Origin: Klebsormidium nitens
Lineage: Eukaryota; Streptophyta; Klebsormidiophyceae; Klebsormidiales; Klebsormidiaceae
NCBI GenBank assembly: GCA_000708835.1
Contig: DF237176.1
Coordinates: forward strand, 1-64,000
Length of the DNA stretch: 64,000 bases
Direction of reading: 5' to 3'
Shown: positions 11,701 to 22,806 of the stretch, one piece after another
How the letters are laid out: the number at the start of each line of letters is the position of its first letter
Position numbering within the stretch: position 1 is the first letter of the stretch
The notes under the pieces: generated by a model
Seen by the model: only the letters and a program-made list of their open reading frames with translations
Databases searched by the model: none
Told to the model about the DNA's origin: nothing
Translations under genes and position numbers: made by a program

Positions 11701-14700
11701 CGACAGGCAGCTCAGGTTACCCTTCTTGCCACTGGAGCTTGTCAACACACCAACACCCAATACTCTCATTACCTCAAACCCATGAGAACCTGGACTCGAT
11801 GCAACTAGAACGGGCCCAACCTGCGTGTGCCTTCACGCGCCGCCGCTTGCACTCCCCTTAACGGTCCAGCAAACGCTGCTTTCCACTCCGTGCGCGCCTT
11901 GTGAATCCAATGCCAAATCCCTCAAGATACGAAACCTCAAACAGCTCAAACATGAGAAGAACGAGGATGGACCCAACCTTCCGACGCTCTTAGCAGGTGG
12001 CGCAGCTCCCCTTCTCCGCGTGCCGGAACTGCCGGCTGCTGCTTCAATGAACGGTGCACCCCATACAGCTGGCGCTCTAGCGAGCGGCAGCTGCAGCTGG
12101 TTGTGGGTATGGGCGCCCTGGCAATGAAACAAAGGGCGATAATCAGAGACGGATCTCCAGTGGGAAACTTCGACCCTGATTGACCAGGTAGGCACGTAAG
12201 CTCACGTTTTTGCGGAAAAACCGCACAGATTGCACGGCAGACCTCCAAAATGCTGATGCCTCATGATGTGAATGAATAGGGAGTGGGCAGTCCTGGTCAA
12301 TATGCGCACACATAGGGTATATATAACTTGCACAGAAGTTGCAAATAGCGCAGATGCTCTTCTCCGCCGAAGAATTTCACACAAGAAGATTGCAGGCAGC
12401 CAGCTAGTATGTGCCCACAAGACTTGAAAGGGTCCAGGCGCAAGATCACCTCTCATTGAATCTTATGGACTTGAGGGTAATGAGAACGTCCAACATCCTG
12501 TGACAGCTCGCTTTTCTCCACCAGAGAGACCACATAACTTTTGGGGCCGACCTTTACGGCACAGGACACACCGAGCCCCGAGCAGGCTCCATGAAGGACC
12601 GGGCGTTCCACGGCGAATCTTGAGATCAGAATGAGCTTCAAGATGTGAAGCTGGATTAATCAAGGCTAATTCTTGGAGCAAGAACCTTTCCCAGAAGTCT
12701 GCAATTAAACCAGGCAGAAAAGTTGAATATCGAACACATGGATGCCCGGGAGAGTCTCCATGAACAAGAAGGCAGAAGAGGGAAGAAATAGATAGAGAAG
12801 AGTCTGTAGGATCGAGCAGAAAACGGATTTTTTCCAAACCCAGGGCGGCGTGCAAGTTCCAGTCAATCACCACTTAGCTTGCAGTGCTGCAGAGCATAAG
12901 AGGGCTGGCGCATGATACAGAGTGCAAGAAGAAGAACGCAGACTCAGTCTTGCACGTAGTACAGCATTCCAAGCTAATTGAGTGATTTTTGACTACAAAA
13001 GATTCCATTCAAATGTGGATCAAGCTAGGATGAACCTTCTGACAATGAAAGCCTTCAAAGAAGTAACGCAAACTGCGATCAGACGCTCACTCCGACAAGC
13101 ATTTGCTCATTTCCACAGCGTGCAGCCTGGGGTGCATTTTACAGCGCCCATTCTCCCACTTTCGTTATTGGAAGATTCTGGCACTAGAACTCTGGGGGGG
13201 GCAGCTGGATAACTGGAGCTGAAATCTATGTCAACCCTTGACATTGTGCCGTGACCGGCAGATCAGTCCGTGAAAACAAACATCCAGCGTGCTTTTGACA
13301 GCCTGCTGCCTGCTGTCGCTGCATGCGCCCTCCTCGCATGCATTCCCATCTGTCTACCTAGAAGAGCGCGATCTTGATGTCTGGACAGCGCTTGCGCTGC
13401 CTTGCCATCATTCTGTGATCCGATCATTCTCTGGCAGCCGTCGCCGTGCGTGAGATGCGCGGCAGGCGCCGGCGGCCGCCCCCACCGTGACACTGTTAAA
13501 CTTACAGGCCTGGCAGCCGGCCGGGCCCGGCCGGGCTGCTGAGGCAACAAGCCTGCCACTTCAAGCGGCCGCCGGGTTCCGCGCCGCGGGCATCACGGCG
13601 CCGCGACATCACCAGACAGCTTGCCACGCGGCAAAAGCCATTAATGCTGCATAATACACATGCACCCTTGGGCCTTACCTACTACCTAGCTGCATTTAAT
13701 CCAGTTCTTCCCCGAGTTCTTCTCTTCTTCGAACACATCCATGATCCAGCTGCATATGCATTATGCAGTTTTTCGAGTCTTGAGTCCTCCAACTCCCGAG
13801 GCTCCGAGTCGTCGCAGACAGACTCCTGATCGACTCCTGACTCCTGACTCCTGAGTCCTGGCCCCTGGGGCCCCGGCCTGGGGCCCGGATAGGCGGGTGT
13901 GGCCTGATATGGCCGGGCGCTCTGGCTGAGGACCGGGGTGCCTCGGGGTATCAAGACGACTCACGAGTCTCCGCCCTGGCCCGGGCGCCCCGGCCCGGTG
14001 CTCGGCGGGAGCAATTGAAATTTGTTAGTTGGCCAACTTGGCCCTACTATAGGGTAGGCATCATGCAGGCAGCAGGATTTCCAGACTTGGGTTGTTTGGT
14101 GCCCGGGGCCCCGATCGGAGTGGATCGGCGTCAGAAGCAGCCTAACTCCCGAGGAGTCGAGGACCGTCGACGGTACCGAGAGGCCCTTGTCAACTACCTA
14201 GTATGGCAAGTACCGGTACTGCAAATTTGTGTGGCGTGCGCCTGTCACGGGCCCCGGGGAAAGTTGGAACCTCCCGGGCCTCTAGGGGTCGTAAATATGG
14301 CGCGGCGTGGATTATGGTTCATCCAAACGCCTCACTGAGGATAGTAAATGCAAGCAAGGAAGCGGTAGATCGATCCGGAGCTCGGGCGCTGCCAGCCCCC
14401 TCCACTCTGGTCGAGCATTCCAGTCTTCCAGACCGGTTCTGGGTTGCACCGAGCAGTACCTACCAAGCATGTTATAGTCCTCTGGCGACACCTATTATCA
14501 GCTAACAACTCAACGAGGGAAGTTTGATCCTGCCACATGCATCATTGAGTCAGCAAGCTTCAACGGTGTACGTGGTCTAGAGAACTTGAAAAGATGTATA
14601 ATTAAAGGAACAGCAGCTTCCTGGATTTTCACGCTGTCTAGAGTTTCACCAGCTAGTCATGTCCGATCAGCGCCCAGCTTGATTCTCTTCTTCTCTTGCA

Positions 14701-14863
14701 TTCTCTTGCATAATTGATCACTCAACCTCGCACTCACCTTTTCCTCCTGACCGGGTTGATCGAGTCCTTCATAGCTCCCCATGTTTTGGGAGTGACTCTC
14801 ATAACATCCAAGACGTACCAGGGAACTCGATCGGGGCTGCCGCTGTAGTATTGCTGCAGCGAA
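8770..14863. other. Intergenic and repeat-like, no supported gene
   Basis: No gene supported. A possibly coding patch lies at about 9540-9680 (plus-strand reading RFRQDLKDAVGGETRVDAF, followed by a GTAAGT donor), but no partner exons were found. Around 13440-14020 the sequence becomes very GC-rich and palindromic (GGCCCGG, GGGGCCCC) and includes a short tandem array of GACTCCTG-type octamers at about 13820-13860. The 5' flank of copy 2 follows, with only AT-rich TATA-like words such as GTATAATTAAAGG near 14594. Confidence 0.4.
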
Positions 14864-17800
14864 ATGGCGCCCTCGAGACTGCAGAGCACATCAGCTGGCA
14901 AGTATGCCGTCACGGGTATCAACGCCGTTTTTGGCGTGTGCCTCTTCTTCAGCCTCATGCGCAGCTGCGCGGGCGAATCAGCGGGCCTTCCTAAAGTGGT
15001 GAATATCCAATGCGCTGCAAGCGAATGTGCCGCAGGTGTATGCTCGTTTGAGGGTGCTTGCTGCGATTCTGGTGAAAATCCAACTCTGTGCGGGGGGGAG
15101 TGCTGCTATCTTGGCAATTCTGCCAATCAGCATTATGGTTATGGCAAAAAGTGCTTTGGGGATGCTGAGGCAGGATTGTGCTGCGATGTCAATTCCAATT
15201 CAGTGGATTACCCAACTGTCATCTGCGGAGGACAATGTTGTAGCTCTGGCAAGTGTTTTGGCGATGCATCTGTAGGCGTCTGCTGCTTTGATGGTGCCAC
15301 GGAGATTTGTGGAAATGGGAATTGCTGTGGTTTTCCCTATTTTGAAGTGACTGCCAGCTGTGTTGACGACGCCGCCCAGCCAAATAAGCCCTCAGTATGT
15401 TGTCTACCGGGCGGGACCATGTGTGGCAGCGGGTGCTGTAACACTTCTGATGGAGACGGTTGCGAATCAGACGGAATGCAGCCAAATGATCCCCCAATCT
15501 GCTGTTCGCAATACCAGACCAACTGTGGGGGCCAGTGCTGTGACAGGACGTACTCTTGTGTCATTGACACTGCCCATCCAAATCAAACCCCGGTTTGCTG
15601 TCCTCAAGCTGGCGCGAGCATATGTGGCGGCGAGTGTTGTGACACAGCCAATGGGTTCTCCTGTGTAAGCACACCTGGGGACGCCTCAGCTGCTTCTGGT
15701 GTATGTTGTTATGGAGAGCTGGGCGATTCCACACCTCCGATTCTTTGTGGGGGTCGATGCTGCTCCCCTGCATATGGTCAAGTGTGTTTTGGTGATGCTA
15801 TCACAGGAACCTGCTGTCCGCAAGATTCTTATCTTACAATCGAAGGCGAGTGCTGCCCAATTGGGACGGTTCTGTGTGGAGGTCGTTGCTGCGATGAGAG
15901 CACTGACTCACAATTCCAATGCCTTGGCAATGCAACCTTTGGGAGCTGCTGCTATAAGTCTCCCGCAGAAGAGTCATCTCAAATCCTATGCGGGGGGCAA
16001 TGTTGCCACACTGGTCCATATGAAGGTGGATATGCAGCCGACCTCTGCATTGGAGATGCACTTGAGGGGGTATGCTGCCGAAGCGCAGCCGGGAGAACTG
16101 ATATAGTCAATTGTGGGGGTACCTGCTGCGGAAAAGATGCTTGCGCTGGCAATGCAACAGTGGGACTCTGCTGCTACTGGGACCCATCCAGCGTATGTGG
16201 GGCAGACTGCTGTGACACCGTGAATGGCTACAATTGCGTGCAAGGTTCATCCAGCGTTGAACTGTGCTGTTACGGGAGCCAGAGCACCGTGTGCAGTGGC
16301 AGGTGCTGTGATGCTGCTCTTGGCTTCAACTGCTTGACGGACGGGTCTGCAGAGCTTTGCTGTTATGGGGACACTGCGACCATCTGTGGAGGCCTGTGCT
16401 GCACCGGAATCTGTATGGGAGATGCTGAGAAAGGAAAGTGCTGCTACGGGGCCTCTGACATCAACCAGCACTGTTTGAGTAAGTGCTTCTTTCTGCCTTT
16501 CAGTTGCTGCTTTGAGTCAATGTATCCGGCATGTCCACTTTAAGCTGAACTTGACTAGACACTTTTGTCTCCTTCAATAAGATTCAATCTAGTGAGATTC
16601 ATGATCAGCTCTTGCCTGCTTAGAACATGCTTCTTTCGCTGAATAATAGAGTCACCTTTTCATGACTTTCTTTGAGAAACAATGATACAATCTCATTCGT
16701 CATGAGCCAAAAGTCTGTGGAAAGAGGAGGGGATGCTCGAGCCCCCTCGCTGTGGGAGCTGATGCATGCCGTATCCTTGGCAAACACAAGGGTTGCACAT
16801 GTTCGTTCAGCTCTTGCCCTTTTCAAATTAATGACAAGACTTGAGAAGAAATCCTGTCTGCTTTGCTTTAAGGAGCTCAGGTTTTGGATCGATTACTATA
16901 CATAGATGCAATCAAAGTGCTAGTCCTGTTTGTCGGGCACAATGAAGCCCATGCTGAAGCTTTGAGGATAATGATACACCTTGGCGCACTCTTGCAAAGC
17001 AGGAGAACTCCTTTTCAAAGACCTTTTCAAAGACACAAACAGACATGGCTCGCGTGTGGGGACTGCTTGGGAAGTTGAGCTGACGTCGTTTCTGACAACC
17101 TCTGCAGGTGCTTCTGGACGTGAAGACCCACACTTTCAGCTCAAGGGATTCCCGGATGGCAAAGTCCTGGAGTGGGACTTCCACGGTAGACATGATCTGT
17201 GCTACTGCATGCTCTCCGATACAAAACTTGCGGTGAGCAGCTATCATAATTAGTCAGAAGGTTTCCAGTTCAGCTTGTTCAAGCTTTTTGGCCGAGCAAG
17301 TGTCTAGCCGTACACAACGTCAGCAAGCCGTCGGCAGGTCTGTCCAATACTGTAACTCTGTCTGGTATTCACCGACAGCGAAGATTAACGCATCAGTGAC
17401 CCTAATAAATCAAAGAAGGCACTAGCTAGGCTACTGCCAATGGAACGTGGAGGAAAGCGTCGTCAACTGGAAGAAGATGAAGTGCGCTTTAGTATGTAAG
17501 TTCCTGCCCTTTCCTCGAGGGCTTTGTATATCATTGGAGTGCATCCCTTAAGTTCTACGCTTCTTATACTTGAAGCAAGCCTGGAGCCCGCCTGGAGGGC
17601 TCTTGTCTGACGTCATCAATCTCGATGCTTGTCGAAGTCTTCTGTTGCTCTAGATGGTCGCTTCGAAAATTCCTCTGAAGCTTTTGTAGCGACGAGTGTT
17701 CAACTATTTAACATCACATCAGTCAGGACTGCGGAAAATGGATCGAACCTTGTAGGTGAATGCCTTTTTGAAGCTGGCAGAAACGCACGTTAGCGACGAT

Positions 17801-20211
17801 CGATCTTGCGCTGAACATCGACTTTTTCTCCGCAGCTAACGGTCCACATGTTTTCCCTGGCACCGGACGCCCGCATCCTGGAGCGTCCGGAAGACGACGG
17901 GCTCAACTTCTTCGAGGGCACGTGGATGGACAGACTAGGGATTATGTACATCGACGAAAGGGGAGAGGAAAAGAGCATTGCTGTCGTTCTCAACTCCGAT
18001 CTGGACCGCGCTGGAAAGCCGCCCTTTGACGTCACCTTCCAGGGGGATGACATCACTGCTGCTGTCAGCGTAAGTGAAGTGGCGACATAAGCGGCCAAAG
18101 TGGCAGTATCAAGGCTAGAAAAAGGAACCTTAGCCGGTCTTGCGTTCAGATATCCGGCCATCCCACTGGCATGACTTCGTGCATATGCGATTCTGAAACT
18201 GGGAACTGACGTCGGTTCAATCAACTTTAAACGTTTGGAATGCCTTTGCCTGTGATGGCAGCTCAACTTGTCGGTTGCTCTTGAAGCTTTTCGGGGAGCC
18301 CGGTGAGTTTCTTTTCTATCACACGCGTTTTGCTCAGGGTTTCCTTTTGCTTTTTACGTTCCATTCCGTACATCCATTATTCTGGTTCCGTTCGGATTTG
18401 TCTCAACTAGACCTGACTTCCTTCAGCAACTGGCAGAACGACGTCAGCAAAATAAGAGATTATTCAATTCAAAGAGCAAAAGTCACTCCAAAACTTGAGC
18501 CTCAAAACGGCCTTCTGAATCTGCAAACCTCTGATTTTGCAGGCCCTCGGATCTGATTGGACAAGCCCCGACGGCACGTCCCGGATCCGCTGTTCCGCCG
18601 ACCGCGTCAACGCCCTTTCCGTTTCCGTTGCCGGACTCCTGGAGATGGAGATCGTGAGCGACGTGGAGAAGGAACTGATCGCGAATCCGCCCGTCCACTT
18701 CCTCAACTTTGAAATCAAGGCCATCGCCAACACGGCAAATGTGCACGGGGTAAGGGACTAAATGACCGCTTCAGTTCCTCATTTTGATGACGACGTCTCT
18801 GCACGCATGATGACGCGGATCCCACTTTTGGTTGTTTGAGCTGAATCAACTGGTTACTACCTGAGTATGTCCTTCCTTCTTGCTTGACGCTCATGCCGTT
18901 AGTCACTTCCCTTGAGTAGCTTGACCGACAGCTGACGATGAAGCAGCGCCGTCAGGTCTCGAACGACGCAATATGTTGAGTTGCTTTACTTTACTCTTGA
19001 ATTTGCTGCGCTCTCAAGATAGCGGTTCGTGTGCACTTCGACGGCCCCGCCTTAGCTGAATCTTCCCAAAGAAACTCGGTGGCCTTCGGCCCACGTCTTT
19101 GATTGCAGCCAACATGACAGTCAGCCTATTTGCGATCATCTTGACGTGATCGCCGCGGCTGAGCCGACGACCCGAGTCTGCTAGAAATTCTGATGGCCAC
19201 AGATGCTAATCACTTTACTTTTAGCAAAATCGATCTCCCGTGGCAAAGGGTGAATCTCTGCCGGCAGGATCCCCTTGTAACCCCTCTAAACTCGGATGTT
19301 TCTCTCCCTCTCCTAGTTCCTGCCTAGGCTGGGCCAGATGTACGCCTTATGACCCCGGAGAGAAATCTCTCTCTTTGTAGTTTCTTGATGGCGACGACAA
19401 AGTCTTTTCTCCCTTTCCTCGTTCCTGGGCCAGATGTACGCCCCCGGAGACAAACTTCTCGAGTCTCGTAATCCCTTGTTCACTAAAATAACTTCTTTTC
19501 CTCCCCTAGTTCCTGGGCCAAATGTACGCCCCTGGAGCGCTCGAGGAGCGGCTGGCGATGGGCACCCTGGAGGGGCTCCGCCACCGCGAGTACGTTGAGG
19601 GCACCGATGACGACTACCTCACCTCGGGCCTGACGTCAGCGGACTGCGGCTTCAGCCGCTTCGGCCAGGTGCGGACACATGTCGCCATGCGCTCCCCTAT
19701 ATCTCGGACGGAGCTCTACAGAAATATTGCACACGCGGGCTCGCCTTGCTTGTCCCGGCTTCATGAGCGAACCCCTTTTGCTTGACGCTGCCTCATTCTT
19801 GCACGACCGTACTCCCGTTAATATAACGTGGGACGTTTTTCCCCGTGCCCGAGAACCGGGGGTCAAAACCGCGGCACCCATCGTACGTGAGGAATGTGCC
19901 TCCCCAAAAGAGCATGCAGTAGGACTTTGCTTCTCGCAGCTCCCCCTCTCCCCAACCAGAGCGTTCTCCATACCGTCCTCGACTCCGTTTAGTATAATGT
20001 TAGTCGTGTCTCATTCGCGCTCAAAAGAGAAGTCTTCTCTCGACTAAACAGCACTTTTCTTTTCATCTTTCAGGTGCCGGAAAACCTGGTGGTCGATACA
20101 GTTGGATCCCCCCGCCGTCTCTTCTCGATGGGCGACCACGACATTCCCGCCACAAAGTCGACGCTTTGCCGCCTCGTTGGAAAGGGTAGAAACTCGTTCG
20201 TGTGTATGTAG
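14864..20211 (+). CDS. Secreted Cys-rich repeat protein with C-terminal Root_cap-like domain, copy 2
   Basis: Six exons: 14864-16478, 17108-17232, 17836-18069, 18543-18749, 19510-19668 and 20074-20211. They total 2,478 nt, 825 aa, all in frame. The ATG at 14864 opens a signal-peptide-like start (basic, then GINAVFGVCLFFSLM) ending near a CAGESA cleavage-like site. Residues about 45-535 form roughly 13 units built on CGGxCC with a following GDAxxGxCC or equivalent, rich in Cys pairs and likely disulfide-bonded knots. Exons 2-6 form a Root_cap (PF06830)-like domain: DPHFQLKGFPDGKVLEWDF, a Cys pair and LSDTKLA, TWMDRLGIMY, then NVHG spliced to FLGQMYAP, and SADCGFSRF. The last residues are GKGRNSFVCM. 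Root_cap proteins of land plants are secreted, seed- or root-cap-associated proteins of unknown chemistry, so I infer an extracellular or wall role. Joining the two parts rests on matching splice phase (1), one signal peptide and conservation of the layout in copy 1. Confidence 0.8.
19308..19460 (+). repeat. Two decayed copies of the exon-5 start inside intron 4
   Basis: The real exon 5 starts at 19510 after CTCCCCTAG and opens TTCCTGGGCCAAATGTACGC. A copy at 19317 keeps the CTCTCCTAG acceptor and the exon start with a small insertion. A second at 19422 has the acceptor changed from AG to CG and then matches nearly perfectly through CCCCCGGAG. Spacing is 105 and 88 nt. Copy 1 of the gene lacks these repeats in the same intron, so they arose after the gene duplication or were lost there. 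Confidence 0.8.
19841..19873 (+). repeat. Probable decayed copy of the exon-6 start inside intron 5
   Basis: The segment from 19845 (GTGCCCGAGAACCGGGG) resembles the beginning of exon 6 at 20074 (GTGCCGGAAAACCTGG) and is preceded by a pyrimidine tract (GTTTTTCCCC) but no AG. By eye about three quarters of 26 positions agree, allowing one gap. Spacing is 229 nt. Confidence 0.5.
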
Positions 20212-21489
20212 ATTTCGGCGGAATTTCCAGGCAGAAGGGACCAGCTTTCTGTAGATTTACTTGTATTCCGTGGTTTTTGTTTATTCTGTTCTAATTGCGT
20301 CCTGCAAAGGTAGCCAGGCCTTTAATGCCAGTGAAACGGAGGCTTTCTAGCAACTAATTAAATCGACGACTAGCCCGGACAGATCAGATTTCAGTCACGA
20401 TTCTTGCTTGGATTTGAACGGGCCAGCAGATTTAGCCGGTCTTTGTACCGAACAGGCTTCCGCTTCATGGATTAATTCGGGGTCACTAGGTTCAAAGACA
20501 ACTAGCTGGACAGTCGTCTTTATTTTGAGCGGGTATGCGTTATGCTGCCAGCTCCACTAGAAAGTAGCAAGTCTACTGCGATCTTCTACTTCATTCATAC
20601 TGTCCTTTCATTGTCGCGTCCAGATCCCCTCAAATAATGATCATTAGAACGTCGTGCCTGCTTTTCCGGTACTATTCGGGCACGTTGGGGAGCCTGAATG
20701 TTTGACGAATCCACTAAGGCGGCCGTCGTGATTGTGCTCCATTTCTTGCTCGCATTATGAGCGTCATGTGGCTGATCGTGTTCTGAAAAATCCTCGCAAG
20801 ATCCTTGCACGCTCATACGTGTAACGTGCGATCAAATCGGATAACATTACGCGCGCCGCAAAAATATAACCGGGGCCCGGTTACATTTTGATTAAGAAGC
20901 TCTGCAAGCTTGTATATGGTAACCTCAGATGGGCCTGCGAGTACGGATCAATTCAAAGTTCCTCGGACTCTATTTCGATCTACGATATCTATTCCACTGT
21001 ACGGATCGATCCTCGAATTAGGTTTGAACGTAGGACTCTGTTCCGGTCTACAGAGATAAAGAGCGGATCGTTTTATAAGTAGCCTAGTGATCTACTTGAC
21101 GTGGCACGTCAGCATTTCAGATCACTTTCTGTCAATACTGCAAGTCGAATCTGGTCAGGTACGTGGCCTGGTTTGACAGGTTGAGCACATACCGAGGCTG
21201 CATATGAAGTCTTTGCTCTATAGCAAGCTGTTTGGTCTTATGTATAGCGGCGGCCATTTTCGAAGTTCTAGCTCTGTCTGGTCGGACTGAGTTCAAAGCT
21301 AGCGGCCTGGCACCTGGCTGGCGCAGCTTTAGCTATGACGATTCCGTCTCAGCACCATACTAATAAAGTTATAAATACATAAGCGGCCCGGCCTGTCGGA
21401 GGCCCGTTGCGCGAGACACGAGCTCGTTGGCTCGAAGTAATTAAAGCTTCATGCCTATTCGAGCCCGTGTGCGTGCAATTAGACAACTT
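20212..21489. repeat. 3' flank of copy 2, homologous to the flank of copy 1
   Basis: No gene. This is the counterpart of 4495-5700, sharing the words described there in the same order. It ends at the copy-3 remnant, which suggests that the remnant was part of a further tandem unit. Confidence 0.6.
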
Positions 21490-22806
21490 GAAACCCCTCG
21501 ACGGAACCTTTCAAATCCGCTGTTCCGCTGATCGCGTCAACGCCCCGTCCGTTTCCATTGCCGGACTCCTGGAGGTGGAGGTCGTGAGCGACGTGGAAAA
21601 GGCCGGAGCTGATCGCGGATCCGCCCGTCCATTTCCTCAACTTCGAGATTAAGGCCATCGCTACCACAGCGAACTTGCACGGGGTATTTAATTAGGTTTA
21701 AGTTAGGGACTCTGCTCAGGAACCAACAAAGGAAGTTTTCGCAGCTAACCAGGCTGGAATCCATACTTAAGTCTCAGCTTGCTTATTGGACAAATAGCCG
21801 GTAATTAAACTTGGCTCCAAGGCTGGTTACCGGCCAAGCCTGCCTAGTGGGAGGATGAATATACACTTTTCAAACAGCCCATAGCATCCAAGGTAAACGG
21901 CGCCGAGGATTTCTATGCAAAGGGGCCATCCCTACTCGAAAGCTCAGAACCCTTCCAAACCCTCCCGGTTTTGGCTTGGCGACCGATTCGTGCGCGATCC
22001 GAAGCTGCTGCCGGAGATCCTTGCGGGCAAAACCGTCTCTGCATAACTCCATGATGCTACTCGTCACGTGGATACAACTCGTGCGTGTTCGAACCGCAAA
22101 CCGGTTGCGACGTTATACCCGTAATCTGCTCCGCTCGTTTTCTTGCCGCGATCGACCTCCCTCCCACTTCTTCGGCGGAGCGTGAGAAGTGGTGAAGCAT
22201 TTCCTTCAGGATTTTGTCGTGTTCTAGCCTACAGCAGATGGGGCACCCCGCGGCCAGCCGTGGCGCCTGTTCATTTCTAAGAAATCCAAGCCTAAAACCT
22301 TCATGAATGTGGGACGTAGCTGAGCTTAGACCGTTTGATAAGCAGCGGACCAGATCTGGCAGTCTAAAGAAAGATTAGCCTCAGGTTGATTGCAATCAAT
22401 TTGGCGGGCCAGACTCTAATCTTTGAGTTGATCCAAACTGCCACGGTTCTCGCTGCTCAAACTGGTCAATCAACCGTTTGTATGTTAGATCAAACCACGA
22501 AAGGCCGAGGGAAAACCACCGACGAGGCGGTTGACAGTGGACTCACCCAAAAACCCGCTCTACACTCCAATGCTTTTGAGTTCCTGTTCAATCAAACAAA
22601 TTCCTTACCGAACAGGTTCCGTTCTCTTCTAGTTCCTGGGCCAGATGTACGCCCCCGGAGCGATTGAGAGCGGCTGGCGATGGGCACATGGAGGGTCTCC
22701 GCCACCGCGAGTACGTACGGCGAAGGCACCGATGACTACTACCTTACCCCGGCCTGACGCCCTCCTGACGTCAGCGGATTGCGGCTTCAACCCCTTCCGA
22801 GGCCAG
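21490..22806 (+). pseudogene. Remnant of a third Cys-rich/Root_cap gene copy (exons 4 and 5 only)
   Basis: The segment 21490-21683 is exon 4 of the family (IRCSADRVNAPSVSIAGLLE is readable). It carries an extra GGCC-type insertion near 21602 that shifts the frame, and its donor has decayed from GTAAGG to GTATTT. The segment 22633-22806 is exon 5, with its CTTCTAG acceptor and the QMYAPGA start intact. It has several small insertions and deletions (for example GATTGAG-AGCGG, GTACGTACGGCGAAGG, and a duplicated TGACGCCCTCCTGACG). Exons 1-3 and 6 were not found. It is clearly a non-functional tandem copy, and the distance between its two exons (950 nt) is close to that of copy 2 (760 nt). Confidence 0.8.
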
